This document shows, in pieces, positions 14,290-25,556 of a stretch of DNA of 64,000 nucleotides. Position numbers and translations under genes: made by a program. Source of the DNA: Centroberyx gerrardi (lineage: Eukaryota; Chordata; Actinopteri; Beryciformes; Berycidae); contig NC_136000.1 in assembly GCF_048128805.1 (NCBI RefSeq), positions 23,946,446-24,010,445 of the forward strand, read 5' to 3'. Numbering within the stretch: the stretch's first letter is position 1; each line of letters begins with the position of its first letter. Below the pieces are notes generated by a model, which was not told the DNA's origin, made no database searches, and worked only from the letters and a program-made list of their open reading frames with translations.

Positions 14290-17007
14290 CTGGACCGCAG
14301 GAAGGACACTTAGAGACAGGACTTAGAGAGGAGTTCATCAGAGTAATGAGGCAAGTAGACCTCATCACCAGGGTGCCGAATTAACACCTACCAAGTGCCA
14401 AAAGGTGATAAAATGTGTCTTTGGTGGAAAAATCAATAAGGGACACCCGCCACACTGTCTGGTAACATGGTTATATACTGTTTGAATTTTTGCCTGTTCT
14501 CAAACTTTGTCCTTGCTGACCACCGTACACTCTCTCTGACCACAAATCTAATCAAATCAACACAACGGCTCTGTATCAAACAGGCGCCTGATTGGCTGTC
14601 TGTTCCACTGGTTCTGCACAAAGCGGTAGGCGTCCAAATTTCTGCAAACTTTGACATATGGCAAAACTTTTTCTTGGCAGACCATTTTCAGTTTACCAGC
14701 CCTTGGCAGGCGAGTCAAAAAATGAATTTCAGACACTGCTCACCACTCTGCCTTTCATCTATCACACACACCTACAGTATGCACATAAACACGCACACGC
14801 ACACTAAGGTATTACAGGCCGGGATGGTTGTCACACAGAAAGGAGTGTAGTGGAGAGAATTGGCACAGGACATAGTTGGAGAAGTATTCATATGCTCTCA
14901 CAGGCATTCCAACCTATTTCTTCATTCATCAACTACAGAAAGACAGGCAATTATGTGTTTTATAAAATGGCAGCCACAGAGAGGGATGGGGATGACAGGT
15001 AGAGAATTGAGGTCAAAGATCAGAGTGTAACCTACGGAGAGAGGGGAAGTGGAGTGTTGGAAAAAGGTTTAATAGCCAACAGCCGGTGAAGTCAGAGATG
15101 ACAGGTAGGCAGGTATTGGAGGGAGCCGCGGAGGAGACCTGGGTGGGAACCATAAGGGGGTTAGAGGGATGAGTATTTAGGACAAGTGCCACAGTGGGAC
15201 TCAGCATGTGGGGATAACAAGTAGAAATGCAAGTCCATCTCTGTATCTCTTTCCATTGCAAATAACTCCACTGCAGCTATGTACAGGTTCCATAGCTTTG
15301 AGTCTTCACATAGTTCCACAACTATTACTAACCAGCAAGCTGTTATTCCTTAAACCCTCAATTACAACTGTTGTACAGGTATTAGAGTACTTCTTTCCCT
15401 AAAATAGGGGTCTTTTACTCCAAGTGGGAGCAGGCATTCTTGAGGGGATAATAACATGAAATACTTAAGTGAAGAGATTAGTAATTCCCGCTTTCTCCCA
15501 AGCAACCGACAAAAAATGCAGTTCTTGACATTTCGGAAGTTGTTTTCTAACACTGATAAACAGCCGCAGCACTCCTTCCTTCCTTAGAGATGACTGCAGG
15601 CATTGTTTCCTTTAAGAGCCGGCGTGTTGCTGTGTACACAAAACCATGACCGACTAATGTAGTTACAAGGACAGGACTGTTGTTCTTGTAATATCCTGTA
15701 GCTGTGTAATCAATATCATGACAGTGACCAGTGAACAGTTGGATCATATGAAGCATAACGTTTCACACAGACTGTCAAAACTCAAACGGAGTGTGCCAGT
15801 GTGTATTTGCTGCACTCCTCTGTTTGGCAGTCAACGTCAGCTGACAAGTCACTCAGCACAGTTGAGAGACAAGCCAAGTCAAAACAGGCTCAACACACTG
15901 AGGATCACTTCAGTCATAACGAAATCTAAAATGTCAGCACACTTCTTTTTTCTGAGGGAAACTTTGTGACCACAATCAGGATATGATCGCTGATAATATT
16001 TCAGCATTGCGGCACATCCAGCAGAGCACTGTAATCGTGACGCTCCGTGCTAAGCCCTCATTGAAAAGTCAAAGTGGGAGAGTCATGGAGGGGATGAACA
16101 GGGTCTAATTACCCTGTAGACATCTGTTATTTCACATAACTCAGCAGTAAAGGACATAAGCATGACAATATTCCCACCAAGAAGGGAAAGCCAAATCATT
16201 CTGTGACATACAAAGTCTGTGTCTCTGAGCAACACTTTGTCATTTCCACATTTATGAGATTTAATTCACAATTCAGACTGAGAGCTGTACTTGTAAATTA
16301 AAGAACAACATGCAGAGCAGCTCTTGAAACTTAATCCATAATATATTGGGAACAAGGTTTCTTTTTTTTATTTTTACAAGTTTCCCAAAGTTAAACATTA
16401 CTCAGAAGCTTAACAATCCAAGGCTTCCCCTGCTCTTTCTCTCTGCCTGGTAGTGAGTAAACCATCACAGTGAGAAGCCTTCCTGCACTGGGCCACTTCT
16501 AGTTACAGAACAAGCTCTGTCTGTTATGTAAGCAAAGCATATCTTGAAGGGGTTGGGCCAAATAACATGCCTGAACTTACACACATCATTTTGGGCTACT
16601 GAACGAGTTGAACTACAGCAACAGCACGTAAAGAAAGAGTTATTACAAGGCCTATTTACACTGTTAGAAATTGATATTAGAATGTAAAATATGCCTAGAA
16701 TATGCAGTCTTGTATAATTCAACTTCAGCATTCAGGAGAAAACTGATTTTCTTAAGGGGAACTGCAAAGTCCTCCAAAATCCAAGCAAACATCATGTGGG
16801 AAATTAACTACCTCTTGAAAATGTTCTGAGAATAAACTGAAAAAAAGCCGGCGCGCGTCCAGGATACACTCCACGCGCACTGTACTGAACGCAGCGCGAG
16901 CCGTCTGCTATCATATCATATATCTATCCTGATGATGGTTTTATGCAGGTCAGTGGCAGAATTGGCAGTTTATATGCAACGCGTGGAAAACTTCCAACTT
17001 TACTTAC

Positions 17008-17110
17008 CAGTCGCTTTCATTCACAAACACGTTGCTGGAATACTCGCACACTCCAGCTATTAAAACGATTACTGTATTCAACGTCAAAATAGGCTACACG
17101 AAGTTCCCTT
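17008..17110 (-). other. slc66a2: Probable non-coding first exon of slc66a2
   Basis: The minus strand has a near-perfect donor (CTG|gtaagt, intron starting at 17007) in the CpG-containing stretch upstream of slc66a2. The first coding exon needs an upstream 5' UTR exon because it begins at an acceptor. The upper limit (transcription start) is a guess. Confidence 0.45.
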
Positions 17111-17176
17111 GGCAGCTCCAACTTTCAAATCTCAACTCGCTCGTAGAGAAGGACGCACACAGAGAGAGAGCGAGAG

Positions 17177-17230
<54 letters not shown>

Positions 17231-17597
17231 AGAGAGAGAGCGAGAAAGAGAGCGAGCGAGCTAGTTAAGGGGACTCGCATACTTAACTTATTCAGTATCA
17301 TTTTATAGGCACATATCGTATGATGAGACATGCTGTGAATGAGCTAGTCTTGACGGGTAAACAAAACTACAACATGCACTAAAAACTCCCCATTAAAAAC
17401 TCAATATTCCGCGTTCCTTTGCACCGCGAGCCCAACTGCAAAACTCTCGCGAGACTCTGTGTTGAGGGAAACAGCTGACTGTGCGGTGGGTGGTGCGAGC
17501 AGGACCTGCTATCTATTTCGGACAGTTGCTAGCCAGATAATAATACAATCAGGATATCACATTGTATCTTCGTGTTGATAATCATCTATACTACATC
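17100..17597. promoter_or_regulatory. Likely bidirectional promoter between slc66a2 and hsbp1
   Basis: About 0.5 kb separates the probable slc66a2 first exon (minus) from the hsbp1 start codon (plus). The stretch contains several CpG sites, for example around 17420-17460 (gcgttcc, caccgcgag, tctcgcgagac). A TCTCGCGAGA-type palindrome occurs near 17446, a motif known from housekeeping, often bidirectional, vertebrate promoters. A purine (GA) tract at 17160-17262 sits in the middle. No TATA box was seen. The promoter role is inferred. Confidence 0.5.
17160..17262. repeat. GA-rich microsatellite in the slc66a2/hsbp1 promoter region
   Basis: About 100 bases of mostly GA repeats with GC interruptions lie between the two divergent genes. 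Such a tract may bind GAGA-type factors and is probably length-variable. Confidence 0.9.
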
Positions 17598-17642
17598 ATG
17601 GCAGAAACGGATCCCAAGTCGGTGCAGGACCTTACCAATGTG
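17598..17642 (+). CDS. hsbp1: hsbp1 coding exon 1
   Basis: 15 codons from ATG to GTG, then donor gtgagt at 17643. Encodes [15 protein letters not shown]. Confidence 0.95.
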
Positions 17643-19297
17643 GTGAGTCGTGATGGCAAGCGTTAGCTGCCATAGCTGGTTAGCTAGTTTATGTTAGCAA
17701 TGGCAGTAACACTGCTGACCGTCTTGCCATGGCAAGCTAGCTAGTTAGCAAGCTAAGGTTAGCCGTAAGGCATCTGTACCTAACGCTATATGTGGTTGTT
17801 GTATTGTAAGATAGTAGCCATCATGGAGTCGTGTCATCAAGCTGGAACGATCTGACTTCTGCATAGCTTCACTGCATGTCATGGTCAGGTGGTGTGCTGT
17901 AGATTCACAACAGAATAATACGAATTACACAACATACACAAAATTGTATTGCAGCGCTGGTAAGAACAATAATCTCTTTCCGTGTAAGTCCATTTTGTTC
18001 TTCATAGTAAATAATAGCCGGTTTAAACCACCTGCACTGCAATACAATTTTGTGTATGTTGTGTAATTCGCATTCCAATTATCATCCCAGGTTGTACGTC
18101 AAAAGATGGCTGCCATAGAATGTTTGATGGATGTTGTCATGGGGATGAGCATTAAGGAGATACCAAACTTTTTCATGTCATGGACCCCCAAATAGTTAGA
18201 CCACTCGTACCTTTAGGGGCAAACCAAGCAAGCAACCACCTTTTTAGTGTAGAATCGCAAAACTGTATAGACTGCAAGTGGTGCAGCTGTCATCCATATC
18301 CATTTGCTCACTGTGTTCATCTCTAGAGAATGAATCAAGCAAATCAAACTATTCCTCAGTTTGCAGGGGGTCCACAGACACCACTTGGGAACCCAGAGAT
18401 AGAGCCAAGATTTGTGGAGTTGAACAACTCAATGGGCAGAGAATGCACCAAGAATACAGTGTTATACATTGAATACAGCAGTGGCACTTGTGTTGGAGAT
18501 GTGCTGGTCTCAGTGAAATGGTTGCTGAGCTTCCACATTGTTGTCAAGGAAACTGGATATTTCTGTTATCCTTGTTCTGCTGTTTAAATCATACTTTAGT
18601 GCAGTAAGTTCAACTCAGAGTGCTGATGATGTAATTTCGAGTGAACAGTCCACTGGCAGTTTTGACCGCTCAAACTCTCTGATTTTCTCTGACTCTATCC
18701 ACAAATGAAACAGCGTTCATCCCTATGATGTTATCAAATGTTCTTTGGCTGCCAAGACTTTGATCAGGAAATCTATCATTCTAATTCTGTGGCTTCATCA
18801 TTTCGCAGCCACCTAACAGCTTATTTCTGCTGTCTGTTTCACAGGTCCAGACACTACTGCAGCAGATGCAGGACAAGTTCCAGACCATGTCAGACCAGAT
18901 TATCGGGAGAAATATCCAAACACTGGTTTCAAATGCCAGCAATTAATTGTTCATCGATTTAAATGCTTTGAGGCTCAGAATTTTATTATTATTATAGTGC
19001 CATAATAGATTGATGTCTAAGTTGATTTCTTGCCATCTCTTTTCCTTGCCTCCTTCTCCCCCTCTGTATTTTCCCTCCATGAGTAAAGTACAGACTAACA
19101 GGGAGGGAAGAAAGAGTTTTTGGCCCAGATAATGAGATCCCTTGTTTTAATTATGTGCCTTAACCGCTTCTCCACTCGACGAGATGAGCACGCGTATTGA
19201 TGACTTGGAGAAGAACATCGCTGATCTGATGACCCAGGCTGGTGTGGAGGAGATTGAGGCGCCACCCGAGAAGGCCAAGGAGGGTCAAGGGTCATAA
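17598..19297 (+). CDS. hsbp1: hsbp1, heat shock factor binding protein 1 (complete, 3 coding exons)
   Basis: Small coiled-coil protein that binds the trimerisation domain of heat shock factor 1 and damps the heat shock response; also found in WASH-complex assembly. Coding exons are 17598-17642, 18845-18911 and 19176-19297, joined length 234 bases, giving 77 aa (human is 76). The protein starts [20 protein letters not shown] and carries the conserved heptad core [20 protein letters not shown] followed by [22 protein letters not shown]. The short tail ([10 protein letters not shown]) diverges from the human tail. Intron 1 is GT-AG. Intron 2 begins ATATCC and ends CCAC, with a U12 branch motif CCTTAAC; only this AT-AC splice gives the family sequence GRIDEMS. 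Stop TAA at 19295-19297 is followed by a donor (AG|gtaaaa at 19302) and a 3' UTR exon from 19742. The ATG is the first in-frame and matches the family N-terminus. Confidence 0.96.
17921..18071. mobile_element. Short palindromic MITE-like element in hsbp1 intron 1
   Basis: About 34 bases starting cgaattacacaac near 17921 recur as an essentially perfect reverse complement ending gtgtaattcg near 18071, with about 80 bases between. This is the form of a small non-autonomous DNA transposon. No clear target duplication was found, so the family is not assigned. Confidence 0.65.
18845..18911 (+). CDS. hsbp1: hsbp1 coding exon 2
   Basis: Begins after ttcacag and encodes [18 protein letters not shown] and IIGR plus the first base of the next Ile codon. 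It ends at a U12-type AT donor rather than a GT. Confidence 0.95.
18912..19175 (+). other. hsbp1: U12-type AT-AC intron of hsbp1
   Basis: 264-base intron starting ATATCCAAAC and ending TTCTCCAC. The U12 branch-point consensus CCTTAAC is at 19158-19164, 11-13 bases before the 3' end, as the minor spliceosome requires. A GT-AG alternative (donor gtttca near 18926, acceptor gacgag at 19183) would keep frame but insert NIQTL and delete IDE, against the family. Confidence 0.9.
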
Positions 19298-19302
19298 TGA
19301 AG
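19176..19302 (+). CDS. hsbp1: hsbp1 coding exon 3 with stop
   Basis: Encodes the C-terminal half of the coiled coil ([20 protein letters not shown]) and the tail, with stop TAA at 19295-19297. A donor gtaaaa follows at 19303, so the 3' UTR is split. Confidence 0.93.
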
Positions 19303-19741
19303 GTAAAAAGCAAGCGGCAAGCCTCATTAATATTTTGAATCATTGCAACATCTCAACCTTTTTTACCATAAGAGCCCCTATTCATGTTCTGTCCTGCCTG
19401 GAGGTTTGTGGGTGTGTGTCCGTCTCCCCTAAACCGTAAGAATATCAAAGTAGATCTCAGAAGATTGGATGGACATTGATTGAAAAATAAAAATGACATA
19501 AAATGTTTTCTGTAGCTGTTATTCTGTTGAAAGTATTCTCCTCTGCCACACATTTGTAGAATTAGGTACTAAAACCGTCCAGCATTTGTAAGCATTTCAT
19601 AGTAACGTTTGCTCAGGTTTTCTGCAAATGTAGCTTAATGCAACTTCAATATTTCATTCTCTCTACCCAGCCAGCTCACTGCAACATGTACCTCGTAATA
19701 GTACAGTATGTTGTTTTTTTTTCTTCTTTCCTCCCCCGCAG

Positions 19742-20275
19742 GTTCCTAAGTAACAAGGCGTGAAGTCGGTTCTATCTTCAGGAGCAGCAGACGTTTCCAT
19801 TCTAAACATGAATTATATTGATTTGGTGTGTTATTGTGTGAAATGCTTTTTTATATATTGAATATTGTGATAAACGGTTACAGTTATGTAGTGACTTGAA
19901 AAGTAGAATGTCATTTGTAAGATAGACTAGTGTGATATTCCCTTCGGAATTTATAATCCTCACACGCAGGGATGGAACTCATCGATTTTGTGCACCGACG
20001 TGGTCCGGTTATTTAGCTGCCATCACCATATTATTCATTCATTACATCCCATCAAAATTCTGGCTAGCGGGTATAGTTGTGCCCTAGCCTAGGCTGAGAA
20101 GTACTAGCCACAGGCAGGCAGGCGAGTAAAATTTCCATCCCTGCCTACATGGATAATGGGGTAGAGTGAACATTTTAAGCCTGCAGTATTTAACAGCACT
20201 CTTTGTGCCAAGGTGTGGGATGCATTCCAAATCTGACTGATTTTGTTCTATTAAAGTAATTTAATACAATGTTGT
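19742..20275 (+). other. hsbp1: hsbp1 3' UTR exon and poly(A) signal
   Basis: Acceptor cccgcag precedes 19742. The exon is non-coding. An ATTAAA signal lies at 20250-20255, followed by a GT-rich stretch. The exon contains a short terminal-inverted-repeat element (19967-20143). Confidence 0.6.
19967..20143. mobile_element. Small element with inverted ends in the hsbp1 3' UTR
   Basis: The left end CAGGGATGGAA and right end TTCCATCCCTG are exact reverse complements enclosing about 177 bases. Flanks do not show an obvious 8-bp duplication, so it may be old. If transcribed it forms part of the hsbp1 3' UTR. Confidence 0.55.
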
Positions 20276-20439
20276 TTGTCTCATGTATTGAAATTATAAA
20301 CAACAACAAACTTAATGTGGACTACGCTGTGAGAGAAGCTGGTGGGCATGAATGTTTTACACTGAGACATAACTGACATTTTACATTAGAGGTATTTGTA
20401 ACAATGTACACACATCAACTTGTAAACAGACTGTTACTT

Positions 20440-20742
20440 TGCTGCATACTAGGAACCTTTATTCAAATGTATAGAAACATAAACTTAATAAAGAAAAACA
20501 AATGACCAACAACCATCTTCTAAATAAAGTGCCAAAAACATAAAAAAAGAAATGAACAACAGTAAACACAAGATGTGTATCATGTCAACGCTTAATCATT
20601 TGATTCATTCAAAAGTTTCAAAACTGATTTTACAGGTGCTGCACGAAGTATAGCATCAGTAACCTACGAACTGAATATAAACATAATACCAAAGCATTGT
20701 ATGTCTTAAAGTGGATGGTTCCATAATTGCATCGGCTTTGAG
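20440..20742 (-). other. top1: top1 3' UTR with poly(A) signal
   Basis: Between the stop codon and a minus-strand AATAAA at 20463-20458. The predicted ends of top1 and hsbp1 are about 170 bases apart and face each other. Confidence 0.55.
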
Positions 20743-20845
20743 TTAGAACTCAAAGTCTGCCTCGGTCATGTCGATGGCCCAGGCAAACTTGTCCCTCTGG
20801 CTCTTGTTGTAGATTTTATCCAGAGGCACCTCCACGTTCTTACAC
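20743..20845 (-). CDS. top1: top1 last coding exon (stop)
   Basis: Completes the C-terminal domain: [20 protein letters not shown] to [13 protein letters not shown], then TAA at 20745-20743. [10 protein letters not shown] replaces the human CKKWGVPIEK. A minus-strand AATAAA lies at 20463-20458. Confidence 0.95.
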
Positions 20846-23800
20846 CTGGAGGAGCACAAAGGGGAAGCAGGTTATTAGGTATACGCTGCCAAAAAAAGAA
20901 AGAAAAATAAGTAATTTAATCTTGTATCAACTCTTAAAATTGTACTTTTCTTAAAACAAGCACAAATACCTGCCCATGAGGTGAGATCATTTTACTTGTT
21001 TCCAATGCAAGTCAATCAATTGACGACACCTTGTTAACAAGAGTGATTTGTCTTAATTCAAGATATTCTCACTATCAAGAGAATTCTTGAAACGGTTGAA
21101 ACTGCATTGAAAAAAGTGGAATTATCTCACCCAATTGACAGATTTTTGCACTAGTTTGAGAAAGATTCAGTAAAAGGGTTAGGGTTAGAATGTTATATAA
21201 TAAACATCTCTACTCAGGTGCAGGCACAGTAGATGGAATATGTGTTTGTTTTCTCACCAAGCCACACTGATACATCCAGGCAGCGAGTATGTATGTATGT
21301 GTGTGTTCTCTCCAAGCCATGCTGATGTATGCATTCAAGAAGTTAAGTTTGGAGAGTTTTGGGGTGTGTGCGTCCACTCACCAGGCCACACTGATGCGTG
21401 GGTCCAGGTAGTTGAGTTTGGAGGTGCCCAGGGCGATCTGCTTGTTCTCTTCTCTGTCGGTTGCCTGGACCTCCATCTTCAGCAGCTGCTCCTCACAGCG
21501 CTTCACTGCTGCCTTCTTGCGCTCCACCAACCTGGGAGAAAACATACACACAGGCAAGGGGAATGGAGCTGAACCAGTGTGTTTGCCTCACTCCTCTGGG
21601 ACAAATACGGCAGAAACGGGGACACAACGTCAAAATAGCTTGACCTGAAGTGTGGCTGTTTGTTATGCTGTCAGGCACAGCATGGGGCTCGTGGGTTTGG
21701 GGCTGGGAGACTCGTCCCAAGAGGAAATGCAGCCGTTGCTTACATGAATGACACATGCATCGCATCAAGGTTAGAAATGAGTGGGGGCTCAGGGCAAAAA
21801 TGCCCTTCAAAGGTCATAAAATGCCCATGAAATTAAGAATGAGGGCAAAAAAAGCCTTTGATAATTCAGAGTTTTTCACATTTCACCCTGTTCACATTTT
21901 ATTTGTTGTCAAATATTCACATGTGAATGCGATTACTGTCCTCCATGGGCCACTGTAGATGATTTGTGGGAGCCTAGGAGCGGGGGGATTCTTTCTAGTG
22001 TGTTCTGGGCAAGAGAAGCGGTTTTCAATCAGAAAACTACAGAGTATGCAGCCTGAATCAGTAGAAAATGTTGACACCACGCAGCTAGCCGACCTCACAC
22101 CAAACCACTGCGTCAACAAAACAATAAAACAACCAACATTGTAAAAAACAGAGGGGAAAATAACCATCACTGCAGTGAGCTACCAAATTCGCCTGCCCCC
22201 TTCTTTCTTAGAACGTTAACTTGACTGGTTGAAAATGAAAATGAAAAATTGCTCTGAGATCAAACCACAAATATATTTAGCATTTTGGATGTTATTGTTG
22301 TAGTGGAAACACAGACATTGTATTTAGTTAGAGCAATTAAAATCTTTTAATGGTTTTAATGGTAATACCCTGTATCCCATGGGGAGTGGAAGCTTGACGC
22401 ACAGTTGAAGAGATGGCTCACCCACTGGGAGTGTTGAGTGTGTATTCCATGAGCCCCTCAGTGTTCAAGTAGCAATATTTGACCTGAAAGTCATCGTTCA
22501 TGCTGTGGTACTTATTTCTGTAGCTTGGAGGTACTTAAATCTGTAGGCTGCTGTTACTAGTGATATTTGTGTCTGTAGCTTGCGGTTTGGTCTTTACTGT
22601 AGAGGTGCTTATGTTTTTATTTGTGTCTGTACCTTGCAGTTTGTTCTGCAGTGTAGTGGTACTTACGTCTGCAGCTTGGGGTCTGGGCTGCCTTTGGCCT
22701 TGGCCTCCTTCTTGGCCTGTTTCAGTTCAGTCTTGGCCAGGGCCAGCTGCTCCTTCCTAGCATCAATCTGGATGGAGCACATAAGGACACAGGCATGTAC
22801 TTATGTATGGATTGTTGTTAACTCACAATATCCTGGAATGTGCTAGAAATGTTAGAAAAATTCACGGTCTCTGTCCTTGCCTTCTTCCAGAAAACAATTA
22901 AGGAGACAAAAAGGTAGCTGCAAAAAGCACTGTCCCTGCTAATGTATTGCAAGAAAGATTTTAATAGCATGAATGACTGTGTCCAAGGAATGAAGAGAAA
23001 GACCAGATTCCTCATTGAAAAAGCTCCCTCTTACCTTGGCCTGCAGGTTAGCCATGGACTGGTCAAATGTCTTTGGCGGCGCCCGCTGGTGGTTACACAG
23101 AATTGCAACCGCCCTGTTGGCTCTGTTGTAGGAAAGCAGCTTCTCTGCCTGGTTGTCAGACTCTGTGGGGGGGTGACAGGAGAGTCATTTTTATTTAAAC
23201 AGGAAAATCCCACTGAGAACAAAGATCTCGGAGTCTGATGCACAGAAAGTAAAAAGATGATTAAAAAAAAAAAGACATGAAATTTGCTGCCCTTCCTCTT
23301 TTAAAATCGTCTGGCCATCATCTGCGCAACACATCTCATGACACACACACACACAACAAACGTGCGCGCACACACACACATAATTACAGGTTGCTGGTAT
23401 AACCCCATGCTGGCAACAGATTGGCTCTCAGTGGCAATCCAGAGATGAGAAGAGAGAGTGACACCTCTATCTGCGAGGGAGAAACCGTGGCAGAGGCAGC
23501 CAATGGGACACTGATAGGAGTGAGGCAGAGAACCGCGGTACTAGACACAGTTACAGTCTAGTGTTGTCATGGCTGGAAAAGCTGATTGAAATCGGGGTAA
23601 CTTGAATCAAGCAAGCTATAGATGAAAAAAAGTCAAAATATGAGAGGAAAGCGTGACAACTTTATCGCGGGACACCAATGATAAGAGCCAGACGGATAAA
23701 AGCCTACAGTATTACAGCTGCTGGTGCATGTCAAACGGCAGAGCAACACGAAAGCCTCAAAAAAGCCAAAATATGGTATATAGGCAACATGGAAAAAGCA

Positions 23801-25520
23801 TTATGTGTGTACGGTTTGTGTACGAGCATAGTGTTCTGTTTGTGTGACCTACTGTTTGTGAGCTCTTTCAGCTGCTGCTGTAGGGTGATGGAGGCGTTGA
23901 ACGTCCTGAAGACCTTAGCTGACAGACCTGGCATCAGGGAACCCAGATGCTTGTTCAGCATGCCTGTCTGCATTGGGGGAGAGAAGGAGGGAGGAAAGAA
24001 AGATAAAGAAAGAAAGCACCTAAAATAGAGCAACTACCGTTTGTCTGCACAGAGCCATTGTCAGGCCAAATAAATAAACACCACCACTGGGTGGCACTGT
24101 CGCATCATGTCATTGTAGCATTTAAACCCCAAGCCACCTGTAATATACCGTAACAAATAAAACACCTAAAATAAGATCTCTGCCTTCATTATCATCATCA
24201 TCCATTAGAGCTGGGAGATTAAAAAAGATCATGGTATTATTTCCCCTCTGACAGTTCTTTAGGTATTAGGTGTTAGTACAAGTTAAGAGCTGTCACAGGC
24301 AGTAGTTAGATAGCCATTAGCTCCTGTGTAACGGGTGCAGCTTCTAAAGAACAGCTACGAGATGAACCAGGGTTAATAATGTAAGGGGATAGGGTGGTGG
24401 GAAAGGAAAACAAACACATCTGCTCAGTGCGCACGTATCAATACGAGGTGCAAACACATGGACTTGGGACACAGACACACGTGCGTGTATAAATGCAGAT
24501 GAATGCACACATGGATAGAAAAAAGCAATCCACATGAGCTTGCCGGTAGCCTTACAGCTCCGGCAAATCAAGTAATAATGCTGATAATTATGATGAAAAT
24601 TACAATAATGATGCGGTTGGTTTAATCAGAGCAGGGTCAGGACACGCCTGTCCAGGGCCACAGACTGGTGTGTGTGTGTGTGTGTGTGTGTGTGCCCTCT
24701 CACTGCAGGAGCCCATTAAAAGTAAGGTGAGGGAGAGCGTCATGTACGCATACGTGTGCATGCATGTGTTTGAGTGCATGCAGGTACACACACACACACA
24801 CACACTCACTGTCTCTGGCGTGTCTGCCTTGCTAATGAGCTAGCCTGCTCTGCCCCTGCAACGCTAATGAAGGTGTCTGCAAGTCTGAGGGGCAAATGTG
24901 ATAGCTCTTACCCCTCCTCATCTCCCTTGGTGTGTGTGCGTGTGTATGTGTGTGTATATGGCTGCGTGTGTGTGTATGCCATCAGTGTCATCTCCCACAG
25001 CATTATTACAACATGTCATTACTGCAGCTCTAATTTCGTATCTATAGTAAAGGATGCAATGTACTGGATTCCCTCATTAATATACTGCTAGCCAATTTGT
25101 GCTGATGGCAACTGATGTCAGTGAAAAATGTTGACTGTTGCCATTATAAACTGTAGCTACGGTGATCTGCTTCATGCTTTCAATGGGTCCAATTTGCGAG
25201 TTCTCTGCATCAATTCCCTGTAAAAACATCCCTTCCACTATACAAGAGTGGAGGGACAATAATCAAATCTGCCAAAAGAAAGCTCCTAGGACTATAGAAT
25301 ATAGTGCAGGTGTTGGTTTAATTTATTTGATTTAAAAGATATAGTTAGAGAAATCCCACACAGGTTATCTTTAACTTGAAATTGCAGATTGTGTGTGCGT
25401 GTTTTGTTTAGTTCTGACTCACGAGAGAAGCCAACATTGCACTACCCAGATGAACCTGACAAACACCTGCATTTGTGTGTTGACATCAGATCAGACCCTC
25501 ACACATGAACCTCTGTATGA

Positions 25521-25556
<36 letters not shown>

